Made by a program: the position numbers and the translations under genes. From assembly GCA_017515465.1 (NCBI GenBank), contig JAFWFV010000029.1:1-39318 (forward strand): a stretch of 39,318 nucleotides of DNA, written 5' to 3'. Origin of the DNA: Clostridiales bacterium. GTDB taxonomy: Bacteria; Bacillota; Clostridia; Saccharofermentanales; Saccharofermentanaceae. Of the stretch, positions 20,054-27,190 are shown piece by piece. Each line of letters opens with the position of its first letter. Position 1 is the stretch's first letter. Below the pieces are notes generated by a model. That model had not been told where the DNA came from. It ran no database searches and saw only the letters and a program-made list of their open reading frames with translations.

Positions 20054-21031
20054 TCACTTGCCGTTGATGTCATCCTCTGCACATGTCATACCCATCATGG
20101 CCGCACCGACGATACCTGCGTCGTTGCCCATCTGGGCGAGCCTGATCTCGGTCTTGGGAACGCCGGGTCCGAAGTAAGGCCTGGACATTGTCTTCTCCCT
20201 CATGGGGATGAGGAGAGGATCACCCTCATTACATACTCCGCCGCCTACTACCAGCACCTCGGGCATGAATGTATTGATGGCATTCGCCAGTCCGTCAGCA
20301 AGGTAATCCGTGTACATGTCGATAACTTCCTCAGCTACCTTGTCACCCTGCCTTACTGCCTCAAAGGCGATCCTGGCATTGGAATGTCCGGTCTCCTTAA
20401 TGAGCCTGTTCATAACTGAATCAGGGTTGGCGTCTGCAGCCTCCTGTGTCATCCTGGCCAGAGCAGAAGCTGATGCGTACTGCTCAAAGCAGCCCTTGCG
20501 TCCGCATCCGCACTGTACTCCGCCTGAAACGAGCACTGTATGTCCGAACTCTGAGCCTGCCTGGTTGAATCCTGAATAGATCCTGCCGTTGACGATGACG
20601 CCGGCACCGACACCTGTTCCCAGTGTGATGGTAACGGAATCCTTCGTTCCCTTGGCAGCACCTGCAACTGCCTCAGCCATGGCTGCGCAGTTGGCATCGT
20701 TGTCGATATATACCGGGAGGTCCACGACTTCCCTGATGAGCTTTCTCATGGGTGCCATGTTAAAGGGAAGATTGCTGGAATAAACGAGCACGCCTTCCTT
20801 GTTGTCAGGTGTTCCGGGTGAACCGATACCTATAGCCTCTATGTCTGATACTTCCTTGCCGAGATCCTTGATCACGTCAAGGGCAAGTGTGCCCATGTCA
20901 TGGATGATCTCCTCCATGGATCTCTCCGCATGTGTCTTGATGCTAAGCTTGTTGAGAAGATTGCCCTCACTGTCTACGACGCCGGCCTTGATATTCGTGC
21001 CGCCGAGGTCGATACCAACATAGTATGCCAT
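20054..21031 (-). CDS. glcK: ROK-family glucokinase
   Basis: ATP-dependent glucose phosphorylation to glucose 6-phosphate. It has 325 residues. The phosphate-1 motif is GIDLGGTNIKAGVVD (6-20), the catalytic region is YIDNDANCAAMAEA, followed by GTGVGAGVIVNGRIYSG and the ROK zinc site CGCGRKGCFEQYAS. There is no N-terminal helix-turn-helix, so it is a kinase and not a repressor. AAGGGG lies about 10 bases before the ATG. It has its own candidate promoter and lies between ecfT and truA. Its product is the substrate of the phosphohexomutase at 5096-6886. Confidence 0.9.
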   Translation of the reverse strand: MAYYVGIDLGGTNIKAGVVDSEGNLLNKLSIKTHAERSMEEIIHDMGTLALDVIKDLGKEVSDIEAIGIGSPGTPDNKEGVLVYSSNLPFNMAPMRKLIREVVDLPVYIDNDANCAAMAEAVAGAAKGTKDSVTITLGTGVGAGVIVNGRIYSGFNQAGSEFGHTVLVSGGVQCGCGRKGCFEQYASASALARMTQEAADANPDSVMNRLIKETGHSNARIAFEAVRQGDKVAEEVIDMYTDYLADGLANAINTFMPEVLVVGGGVCNEGDPLLIPMREKTMSRPYFGPGVPKTEIRLAQMGNDAGIVGAAMMGMTCAEDDINGK

Positions 21032-21073
21032 AATGAAAAAGCCCCTTTGAGAATGTTGTTTAGAATCTTATTG

Positions 21074-21082
21074 ATTGTATCA
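21074..21082 (-). promoter_or_regulatory. Candidate extended -10 of glcK
   Basis: TGATACAAT on the minus strand, an extended -10 with one mismatch to TATAAT, in the 61-base gap between ecfT and glcK. The -35 position is not recognisable. Confidence 0.4.
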
Positions 21083-21092
21083 CAATACGTAC

Positions 21093-21902
21093 TTAACGTA
21101 AAATAAAATCAACTGCAACGACGCCTGCTGCAGCGGAGGTAAATATCAGCGCCAGTAAGATGTCCTTTCCCGTGATCTTGAGAGGGTTTAATTTGGTCTT
21201 GCCAACCCCTCCCCTGTAGCATCTGGCATCCATGGCAACAGCCAGCTCCTCGGCTCTCTTGAAGCTGGAAACGAACAGCGGGATGAGGACGGTGATATAG
21301 CCTTTCATCCTGTTCACGAGTCCGCCCGTATCGTAGTCCGCACCGCGGCTGACCTGGGCTCTCATGATCTTGTTTGTCTCCTTGATGAGGGTCGGGATGA
21401 ACCTCAGTGCGATGGACATCATCATGGACATTTCGTGTACGGGGACCTTTATCACCTTGAGGGGTGAGAACAGGCTCTCCAATCCGTCTGAGATCTTCAG
21501 TGGAGTCGTCGTAAGCGTCAGCAGAACGCTGGTGCTCATGATAAGAAATATGATCCTCAATGCCATCAGCACGGCCCTCTCTATCCCGACGTCCGTGACC
21601 GTGATGATCCACCATTCCCAGAGGACCTTTCCCGAGGTAAGGGAGATGACGTTCAGTATGAAAATGAATACCACCAGTGGGAGTATCGGCACGACGGTAT
21701 TCTTTATTACCTTAAGGGGGATCCTGGCTACTATCAGCTGTATGAACGTGATCAGTGCGATCAGGGCCAGCGCCGTGGGAGTCTTGATCATGAAGATGGC
21801 GATCAGGTAGATGATATAAAGGATCATCTTGACCCTGGGATCGGTCCTGTGGAGGATGGAACCGGTATCGTAGAACCTGCCGAGACTGATATCCTTAAGC
21901 AT
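21093..21902 (-). CDS. ecfT: Energy-coupling factor transporter membrane subunit
   Basis: Membrane scaffold that links ECF ATPases to exchangeable vitamin- or metal-binding S components. It has 269 residues, with about five hydrophobic segments and the two coupling motifs on cytoplasmic helices: AQVSRGADYD (~181-190) and AMDARCYRGG (~220-229). These are the X-Arg-Gly/Cys signatures that contact the ATPase grooves. The start overlaps the ecfA stop by 8 bases, so translation is probably coupled. No S component is encoded here, as expected for a shared group II module. Confidence 0.94.
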   Translation of the reverse strand: MLKDISLGRFYDTGSILHRTDPRVKMILYIIYLIAIFMIKTPTALALIALITFIQLIVARIPLKVIKNTVVPILPLVVFIFILNVISLTSGKVLWEWWIITVTDVGIERAVLMALRIIFLIMSTSVLLTLTTTPLKISDGLESLFSPLKVIKVPVHEMSMMMSIALRFIPTLIKETNKIMRAQVSRGADYDTGGLVNRMKGYITVLIPLFVSSFKRAEELAVAMDARCYRGGVGKTKLNPLKITGKDILLALIFTSAAAGVVAVDFILR

Positions 21903-23697
21903 TATGTGCCTCCCTGTAGGTCCTTACAGCACGCCTGATGCTCCTGACTTCCTTACGGGCATCGAAATATATCTCCCCGAATTCTATTCCGGGAAGCTCT
22001 CCCGATATTATGTCCTTTACCTTCTGTGAAAAAGCCGTGATCTTCGGGATGTCGATACCCATCTCCCTGCATTTGCCGCTGTCGCGGAACAGTTCCGTAG
22101 GATCGGCTACCGAAAGTATCCTGCCGTCGCCGATGCAGCATACCCTGTCGGCTATGGCAGCTCCTTCGTCCATGTTGTGAGTTACAAGGACTATCGTATT
22201 GCCCTTTCTCCTCAGGCTCCTGATGAGCTTGAACATTTCCCTTCTGCCCTTGGGATCCATTCCGGAGGCAGGTTCGTCCAGCACCAGGATCTCCGGCTTC
22301 ATTACCAGTACTCCCGCCATGGCTACACGCCTCTTCTGTCCTCCCGATATCTCGAAAGGGCTCTTGTTTATAACATCGTCGGGAAGGCCTACCAGCCTTA
22401 TCGCCTCCCTGATCATCTCAGGGCGTTCTTCCTCGGGGATGCCCATCTTCTTGAGGCCATACTCAACGTCCTTGTAGACGGTCTCCTCAAAGAGCTGGTA
22501 TTCGGGATACTGGAAGAGCAGGCCCACTGCAGTCCTGATCTTTCTGACATCCTTTTTGACGGATGCATCCAGAGTCTCTTCCCCCTTTTTTATCAGTACC
22601 TGTCCGTGCATGGGACTGATGAGAGCATTCAGATGGGAAATGAGAGTAGTCTTGCCGCAGCCGCTCTTGCCTATTATCGCCAGGATCTCAGACCGGTATA
22701 TGTCCAGGTCTATGTCCTGCAGCTTGAAAGAGCCTTCATCGTAATTGAAAGACAGGTCGCGGATCTGAACGATGGATTCCCCTGACGGGGTATCCTCTTT
22801 CTGGACCGGTTCCTCATCTTCTATCTCACCGCTGTCATCAGCATTAAGTATCATGTGGGCAACGAGTTCTGCTGAGGCCTTCTCGTCGTTGAGGTCCGAT
22901 CCGCCCTCCGGATCCATCCCCAGCTGTTCGTGGCACGCCGTAACGAATTTGTAGTGTACCGGCCTGTCCAGGCCGCTGTCATGTATGAGCACCCTGTCGG
23001 AGAACACCTCAGTGGGGGTGCCGGATCCTGCGATCACGCCATCCCTGATGACGAATATCTTTTCGCATCTGGCAGCCTCCTCCATGTCGTGGGTTATGGT
23101 GATGACCGTTATCCCGTGCCTGTCCCTGATATCCTCTATCAGAGTCAGGAATTCTCTGCGGCTTACAGGATCGAGCATCGCTGTAGCCTCATCCAGGATC
23201 AGGATGTCAGGCTTCATGGCAAGGGCTCCTGCTATGGCCAGCTTCTGCTTCTGTCCGCCGGAGAGATTTGCCGCCTGCATGAACCTCTTTTCGTAGAGGC
23301 CTACGGCCTTAAGGGCTCTGTCCACCCTCTCCCTCAGTTCGGGATTGGGCACTCCCAGGTTTTCAGGTCCGAAAGCCACGTCCTCTTCTACCACCGTTCC
23401 GACGATCTGGTTGTCCGGGTTCTGGAAAACGCATGCACACTTGCTCCTGATGTCCCAGAACTTCTCTGTGTCGGCAGAATCATTGCCAAATATGACTATT
23501 GTCCCCGAATCAGGAGTCTCCAGGATATCGATGAGCTTGGCCAGGGTGGATTTGCCTGATCCGTTGGGACCCAGGACCGCAACATAAGATCCCTTGTCTA
23601 TGGACATGCTGACGCCCCGGAGGACCTCGTGGGGCTTTCCGGTCTCTTCCTCAGTATGATAAGAGAATCTGAGATCTTTGATATCAATAGTTTGCAT
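21895..23697 (-). CDS. Fused double-ATPase subunit of the ECF transporter (EcfA1-EcfA2)
   Basis: One 600-residue protein holding both ATPases that Firmicutes usually make from two genes. Domain 1 has Walker A GPNGSGKS (43-50), LSGGQ (145-149), Walker B ILILDE and the switch ITHDM. Domain 2 has GKSGCGKT (343-350), ISGGQ (450-454), LVLDEP and VTHNM. An acidic linker, ~255-308, separates them. The normal two-gene order follows rplQ and precedes ecfT, exactly the position here. The start is ATG 23697; a longer ATG at 23736 would lie inside the rplQ terminator hairpin. No Shine-Dalgarno sequence precedes 23697, and the promoter places the transcript start at or beside the ATG. YkoD-like fused ATPases of dedicated systems are the alternative comparison. 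Confidence 0.93.
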   Translation of the reverse strand: MQTIDIKDLRFSYHTEEETGKPHEVLRGVSMSIDKGSYVAVLGPNGSGKSTLAKLIDILETPDSGTIVIFGNDSADTEKFWDIRSKCACVFQNPDNQIVGTVVEEDVAFGPENLGVPNPELRERVDRALKAVGLYEKRFMQAANLSGGQKQKLAIAGALAMKPDILILDEATAMLDPVSRREFLTLIEDIRDRHGITVITITHDMEEAARCEKIFVIRDGVIAGSGTPTEVFSDRVLIHDSGLDRPVHYKFVTACHEQLGMDPEGGSDLNDEKASAELVAHMILNADDSGEIEDEEPVQKEDTPSGESIVQIRDLSFNYDEGSFKLQDIDLDIYRSEILAIIGKSGCGKTTLISHLNALISPMHGQVLIKKGEETLDASVKKDVRKIRTAVGLLFQYPEYQLFEETVYKDVEYGLKKMGIPEEERPEMIREAIRLVGLPDDVINKSPFEISGGQKRRVAMAGVLVMKPEILVLDEPASGMDPKGRREMFKLIRSLRRKGNTIVLVTHNMDEGAAIADRVCCIGDGRILSVADPTELFRDSGKCREMGIDIPKITAFSQKVKDIISGELPGIEFGEIYFDARKEVRSIRRAVRTYREAHNA

Positions 23698-23704
23698 ACG
23701 CCGT

Positions 23705-23733
23705 AGTATAAAAAAAACGAGGGGAGTTGTAAA
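23705..23733 (-). promoter_or_regulatory. Promoter of ecfA nested in the rplQ terminator; predicted leaderless start
   Basis: On the minus strand TTTACA (23733-23728, five of six to TTGACA) lies in the terminator loop. TATACT (23710-23705, five of six to TATAAT) starts at the last T of the U-tract. Spacing is exactly 17 bases. The expected start site, 7 bases beyond the -10 box, is 23698-23697, at or one base before the A of the ATG. Confidence 0.65.
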
Positions 23734-23743
23734 CACTCCCCTC
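23710..23743 (-). terminator. Intrinsic terminator of the alpha operon after rplQ
   Basis: Perfect 9-base stem GAGGGGAGT / ACTCCCCTC (23743-23735 with 23727-23719), a 7-base loop GTTTACA, then CG-free T-tract of eight T (23717-23710) after a two-base gap in the stem end. It begins 25 bases after the rplQ stop. Confidence 0.9.
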
Positions 23744-23767
23744 AGTATGTTTTACGATCTGATCAGA

Positions 23768-24292
23768 TCAAACGAATTCCAGGATAGCCATCTCGGATCC
23801 GTCACCTCTTCTGGTGCCGATCTTGATGACTCTGGTATATCCGCCGTCCCTGCCTGCATATCTGGGAGCGATCTCATCGAAGAGCTTGTTAACGGGGTTA
23901 ACAACTGTGCCCTCCTCATCGTGGCTCTTCTGGAGCCAGTACATAGCGTCTCTCCTGACAGCAAGTCTGGAAGGAGCGTCAACAGTAACAGTCTTTGTCT
24001 TGATCTCACGATCAACAACATCGTACTTTCTCTTGCCGTCCTTTGTTGTCTTTGTTACGAGAACCTTCTTGCCCTTACCGTCGAGCTTTGCAGAAGATAC
24101 TGTAACTTCCTTTGTTGTAAAATTATCTTTCTCTTTTACCGCTGCTGTAATGAGCTTCTCTACGATAGCACTTACCTCCTTGGCACGAGCTGTTGTGGTC
24201 TCGAGCTTCTCGTTGATAACGAAAGCAGTAACCATATTTCTCAACATAGCTGTGCGCTGATCGGATGCGCGGCCCATTTTTCTGTTAGGCAT
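23768..24292 (-). CDS. rplQ: 50S ribosomal protein L17 with central insertion
   Basis: Large-subunit protein near the polypeptide exit. The N-terminus [20 protein letters not shown] and the C-terminal [20 protein letters not shown] identify L17. At 174 residues it is longer than the usual ~115-130. A Lys/Thr/Val-rich insert of roughly 45 residues (about 58-105, including [17 protein letters not shown]) interrupts the region before the LAVRRDAM helix. AGGAGG precedes the ATG. It is the last gene of the alpha operon, followed by the terminator. Confidence 0.96.
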   Translation of the reverse strand: MPNRKMGRASDQRTAMLRNMVTAFVINEKLETTTARAKEVSAIVEKLITAAVKEKDNFTTKEVTVSSAKLDGKGKKVLVTKTTKDGKRKYDVVDREIKTKTVTVDAPSRLAVRRDAMYWLQKSHDEEGTVVNPVNKLFDEIAPRYAGRDGGYTRVIKIGTRRGDGSEMAILEFV

Positions 24293-24315
24293 CTTATGTT
24301 CCTCCTATTGCCGGA

Positions 24316-25266
24316 TTAGTCTTCTTTATCTTTCAGATGAAGATCCATCTCAGCAAGCTTTTCCTTAACTTCATCAAGGGACTTCTTACCGAGATTTCTT
24401 ACTTTGATCATCTCGTCTTCTGTCTTTACAACGAGGTCTGCGATCGTATTGATCGCTGCTCTCTTGAGACAATTGTATGTACGAACGGAGAAGTCGAGCT
24501 CTTCGATGGCGATCGTGAGCTTTGTATCCTTCTCGCCGACTTCCTCAACATTCTTAAAGCTGATGCTGCTGTCTGTCTCAGCAAGTTCAGTGAAGAAACG
24601 GAGATGGTCAATAAGACATGTAGCAGCAGAGGAAAGAGCTTCATCTACTTCTACAGTTCCATCAGTCCAAACCTCAAGTGTCAGGCTGTCGTAGTCTGTA
24701 CGCTCGCCTACACGGGTATTCTCAACCTTGTAGTTAGCCTTCTTGATAGGTGTGAAGATGGAATCGATCGGGATCACACCGATGATCTGCTTGTCGGGCT
24801 TGTTCTGCTCAGCAGTGTTGTAGCCGCGGCCTGCAGCGATCGTGAATTCCATATAGACATCAGCCTCACCGTTGAGATGAGCGATAACATGGTCAGGGTT
24901 CATGATCTCAACGTCGGGACCGTGAACGATGTCGCCTGCTGTAAGCTCACCGGATCTGCCCTTGGCAACGCTGATGCTTACAACCTTTGACTCTGCATGT
25001 ATCTTGGCTCTGATACCCTTGATGTTGAGGATGATCTCAGTCATGTCCTCAATGATGCCGGGAACGGTGGAAAATTCATGGCTGATACCATCAACCTTGA
25101 TTGATATAACTGCCGCACCTGTAAGAGATGAGAGCAAAACCCTGCGAAGTGAGTTTCCGAGAGTTGTACCGTAGCCACGCTCTAACGGAGCGATAACATA
25201 CTTGCCATAGGAACGATCTTCGCTTGTCTCAACACACTTAATGGTCGGCTGGCTTATTTCCATCAT
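24316..25266 (-). CDS. rpoA: DNA-directed RNA polymerase alpha subunit
   Basis: Assembly platform of RNA polymerase. It has 316 residues. The N-terminal dimerisation domain contains RGYGTTLGNSLRRVLLSSL, and the C-terminal domain (~250-316, ELDFSVRTYNCLKRAAINTI ...) ends in the helix-hairpin-helix NLGKKSLDEVKEKLAE that binds UP elements. AGGAGG lies 8 bases before the first ATG (25266); the next codon is also ATG. It is in alpha-operon position between rpsD and rplQ. Confidence 0.97.
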   Translation of the reverse strand: MMEISQPTIKCVETSEDRSYGKYVIAPLERGYGTTLGNSLRRVLLSSLTGAAVISIKVDGISHEFSTVPGIIEDMTEIILNIKGIRAKIHAESKVVSISVAKGRSGELTAGDIVHGPDVEIMNPDHVIAHLNGEADVYMEFTIAAGRGYNTAEQNKPDKQIIGVIPIDSIFTPIKKANYKVENTRVGERTDYDSLTLEVWTDGTVEVDEALSSAATCLIDHLRFFTELAETDSSISFKNVEEVGEKDTKLTIAIEELDFSVRTYNCLKRAAINTIADLVVKTEDEMIKVRNLGKKSLDEVKEKLAEMDLHLKDKED

Positions 25267-25288
25267 TTTTTCTCCTCCTAAAGTCTAT

Positions 25289-25306
25289 GCCTGCAGCGAC
25301 GCAGGC
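25289..25306 (-). other. Hairpin in the rpsD-rpoA spacer
   Basis: Perfect 6-base GC-rich stem GCCTGC / GCAGGC with a 6-base loop in the 58-base gap, 12 bases before the rpoA ribosome-binding site. No T-tract follows, so it is not a standard terminator. It may be an RNA-processing site or a pause or stability element that sets the rpoA level. Confidence 0.4.
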
Positions 25307-25324
25307 GCTGTGAACTACGGGTTA

Positions 25325-25921
25325 TTACTTAGAATACAACTCGACGATAGCAACTTCGTTTACAGGAACATCGATCTGCTCTCTTCTCGGAATTGCTACG
25401 ACCTTACCTGAGAGCTGCTCCTTGTTGGACTCAACCCACTCGGGTACGATCCTGCTGCTTGTTACAGCAACGATGTCCTCGTATCTCTTAGAGCTTCTTG
25501 CATTCTCCTTGATCGCGATTGAATCGCCAACCTTAACCCCATAAGAAGGAATGTTGACTGTCTTGCCGTTAACCTGTACATTTCTGTGACTTACGATCTG
25601 TCTTGCCTCATCTCTTGTTCTTGCAAGACCCATTCTGAAGATAACGTTATCAAGTCTTGTCTCCAAAAGGATCATAAGATTTTCACCGGTAGTACCGTAC
25701 TTAAGCTTCTGTGCCTTCTCGAAGTAGTTTCTGAAGGGCTTCTCAAGTACACCGTAAATAAACTTTGCCTTCTGCTTCTCCTTAAGCTGCATACCGTACT
25801 CACTCTGCTTGCGAGTAACCTTACCGTGTCTCCTGGACTTTTTCTTATCTATACCCAAGAAAGCCGGCTCGATATCAAGAGCTCTGCATTTCTTAAGGAC
25901 AGGTGTCATATCTCTAGCCAT
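25325..25921 (-). CDS. rpsD: 30S ribosomal protein S4
   Basis: Primary 16S rRNA-binding assembly protein, and the autoregulator of S4 operons in several bacteria. It has 198 residues. The N-terminal region is followed by the S4 RNA-binding domain (RLDNVIFRMGLARTRDEARQ ... VNGKTVNIPSYGVKVGD). The usual N-terminal zinc cysteines of some S4 proteins are absent (a cysteine-poor form, only Cys13). It lies in the alpha operon between rpsK and rpoA. Confidence 0.97.
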   Translation of the reverse strand: MARDMTPVLKKCRALDIEPAFLGIDKKKSRRHGKVTRKQSEYGMQLKEKQKAKFIYGVLEKPFRNYFEKAQKLKYGTTGENLMILLETRLDNVIFRMGLARTRDEARQIVSHRNVQVNGKTVNIPSYGVKVGDSIAIKENARSSKRYEDIVAVTSSRIVPEWVESNKEQLSGKVVAIPRREQIDVPVNEVAIVELYSK

Positions 25922-25968
25922 TGCTTTAACCTCTTTTCTATAATCTGATAAAACTTCAAAGCTCGTGA

Positions 25969-26370
25969 TTATACTCTACGACGCTTGGGCGGACGGCAAC
26001 CGTTGTGAGGAACGGGTGTAACATCCTTGATCATTGTGACCTGAAGTCCTACTGTAGCGAGTGCACGGATCGCTGACTCACGTCCGGATCCGGGTCCCTT
26101 TACGAAAACTTCAACTGTCTTCATGCCGTGATCAACTGCCTTCTTACCTGCTTCTTCAGAAGCGATCTGAGCTGCATATGCTGTTCCCTTACGTGAACCC
26201 TTCATACCCATCTCACCTGCAGATGCCCAGGAAATTGCGTTTCCTGCTTTATCAGTAATAGTGACTATTGTATTGTTAAATGTTGCATGAATATGAGCCT
26301 GACCATCTACGACGTTCTTACGCTCACGTCTCTTAGGCCTTATTGCTGTCTTCTTAGCTGCTTTTGCCAT
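25969..26370 (-). CDS. rpsK: 30S ribosomal protein S11
   Basis: Platform protein of the small subunit. It has 133 residues. [39 protein letters not shown] and the C-terminal [18 protein letters not shown] are diagnostic. It starts 16 bases after rpsM. Confidence 0.98.
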   Translation of the reverse strand: MAKAAKKTAIRPKRRERKNVVDGQAHIHATFNNTIVTITDKAGNAISWASAGEMGMKGSRKGTAYAAQIASEEAGKKAVDHGMKTVEVFVKGPGSGRESAIRALATVGLQVTMIKDVTPVPHNGCRPPKRRRV

Positions 26371-26386
26371 TTATACTGTCCTCCCC

Positions 26387-26755
26387 TTACTTCTTCTTGC
26401 CTGCAACAGTACGCTTAGGTCCCTTACGGGTACGTGCGTTTGTCTTTGTGCGCTGGCCTCTTACGGGAAGTCCCATTCTGTGACGGCGGCCACGGTAGCA
26501 ACCGATCTCAGTAAGACGCTTGATGTTCAGGGCAACCTCTCTCTTAAGGTCACCTTCTACTGTGTAGTGATTCTCGATCCTGTCACGGATCTTAGCAACT
26601 TCGTCCTCTGTCAGGTCCTTAACACGTGTATCGGGATTGATACCTGTTTCCTTGATGATGTCGGAAGCGCTTGTTCTGCCTATGCCGTAGATGTATGTAA
26701 GAGCGATCTCAACTCTCTTGTCGTTCGGCAAATCAACACCGGCTATACGAGCCAT
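26387..26755 (-). CDS. rpsM: 30S ribosomal protein S13
   Basis: Small-subunit head protein contacting the P-site tRNA and the large subunit. It has 122 residues: [20 protein letters not shown] at the start and [20 protein letters not shown] near the end. GGAGG precedes the ATG. A 224-base non-coding leader separates it from rpmJ, which is unusually long for this operon. Confidence 0.98.
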   Translation of the reverse strand: MARIAGVDLPNDKRVEIALTYIYGIGRTSASDIIKETGINPDTRVKDLTEDEVAKIRDRIENHYTVEGDLKREVALNIKRLTEIGCYRGRRHRMGLPVRGQRTKTNARTRKGPKRTVAGKKK

Positions 26756-26979
26756 TTCGTTACCTCCATAAATCGAGTAATAAATTTGGATTTATATATA
26801 TACAACACGACTCGTAAGGAACTCTTTCATCTAAGTGTCGGAGCAGCCGCCCCTACAGATACGTGTAATATTCTATTATTCCAGTCTTTGTCCTTTTGTC
26901 TTCTTTTCACGGCGAAGCAGTGCCGTTCTGGTCTGTCAGGGCTAAATCTGACGGATCAGTCAAAGTGTTCGATTAGGTC
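26756..26979 (-). promoter_or_regulatory. Long leader between rpmJ and rpsM, possible promoter and RNA control region
   Basis: The largest non-coding gap in the ribosomal block, 224 bases. Minus-strand elements are a short hairpin ACGGC / GCCGT (26928-26911), a GC-rich stem-loop GGGGC / GCTCC around 26853-26840, and a weak promoter-like pair TTGTAT (26805-26800) and TATTAC (26782-26777) at 17-base spacing. No T-tract terminator and no convincing small gene were found. In E. coli S4 represses this operon through the rpsM leader; similar use here is a guess. Confidence 0.35.
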
Positions 26980-27093
26980 TTATCCCTGCTTTTGCTTATG
27001 CTTGGGATCGGAGCAGATGACCATTACCTTACCGTTTCTGCGGATAACTTTGCATTTCTCGCACATCGGCTTAACTGACGGTCTAACCTTCAT
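26980..27093 (-). CDS. rpmJ: 50S ribosomal protein L36
   Basis: A 37-residue zinc-type L36: [20 protein letters not shown], with Cys11, Cys14, Cys27 and His32 as zinc ligands and a [17 protein letters not shown] end. AGGAGG precedes the ATG by 9 bases. It normally follows infA directly; here an acyltransferase gene and a promoter/hairpin region come between. Confidence 0.97.
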   Translation of the reverse strand: MKVRPSVKPMCEKCKVIRRNGKVMVICSDPKHKQKQG

Positions 27094-27123
27094 GTCTACT
27101 AACCTCCTGCAATTTTGCTCAAC

Positions 27124-27146
27124 AAAAATTTGCGCTTTTGAGCGCA
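27124..27146 (-). other. Terminator-like hairpin in the rpmJ leader, possible attenuator
   Basis: Minus-strand stem TGCGCT / AGCGCA (27146-27141 and 27136-27131) with a 4-base loop, followed by AATTTTTG. It lies just after the candidate promoter start site and before rpmJ. GCTCA in the stem could instead pair with TGAGC downstream (around 27121-27117), an alternative fold that would open the hairpin. Confidence 0.45.
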
Positions 27147-27155
27147 TGCTATACT

Positions 27156-27183
27156 ATTGTAACAGAATTTTTTCAGAGTGCAA
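27156..27183 (-). promoter_or_regulatory. Candidate promoter of rpmJ and the alpha operon
   Basis: TTGCAC (27183-27178) and TACAAT (27161-27156) at 16-base spacing on the minus strand, in the gap after the acyltransferase stop. It would let the rpmJ-rpsM-rpsK-rpsD-rpoA-rplQ genes be transcribed apart from the upstream unit. Confidence 0.45.
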
Positions 27184-27190
27184 GGAGTTT

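Noticed and set aside
20054..21031. ROK protein as a transcriptional repressor (NagC/XylR type)
   Set aside because: There is no N-terminal helix-turn-helix; the protein starts directly with the kinase phosphate loop.
22177..23559. Two ~200-codon plus-strand open frames
   Set aside because: Antisense to the fused EcfA gene, whose ATPase motifs are unmistakable; no domain is visible in the antisense frames.
24337..24990. 217-codon plus-strand open frame
   Set aside because: Antisense to rpoA; a codon-bias shadow.
26845..26928. Small minus-strand GTG frame of 27 codons in the rpsM leader
   Set aside because: No Shine-Dalgarno sequence, rare start codon and no similarity; more likely leader RNA.
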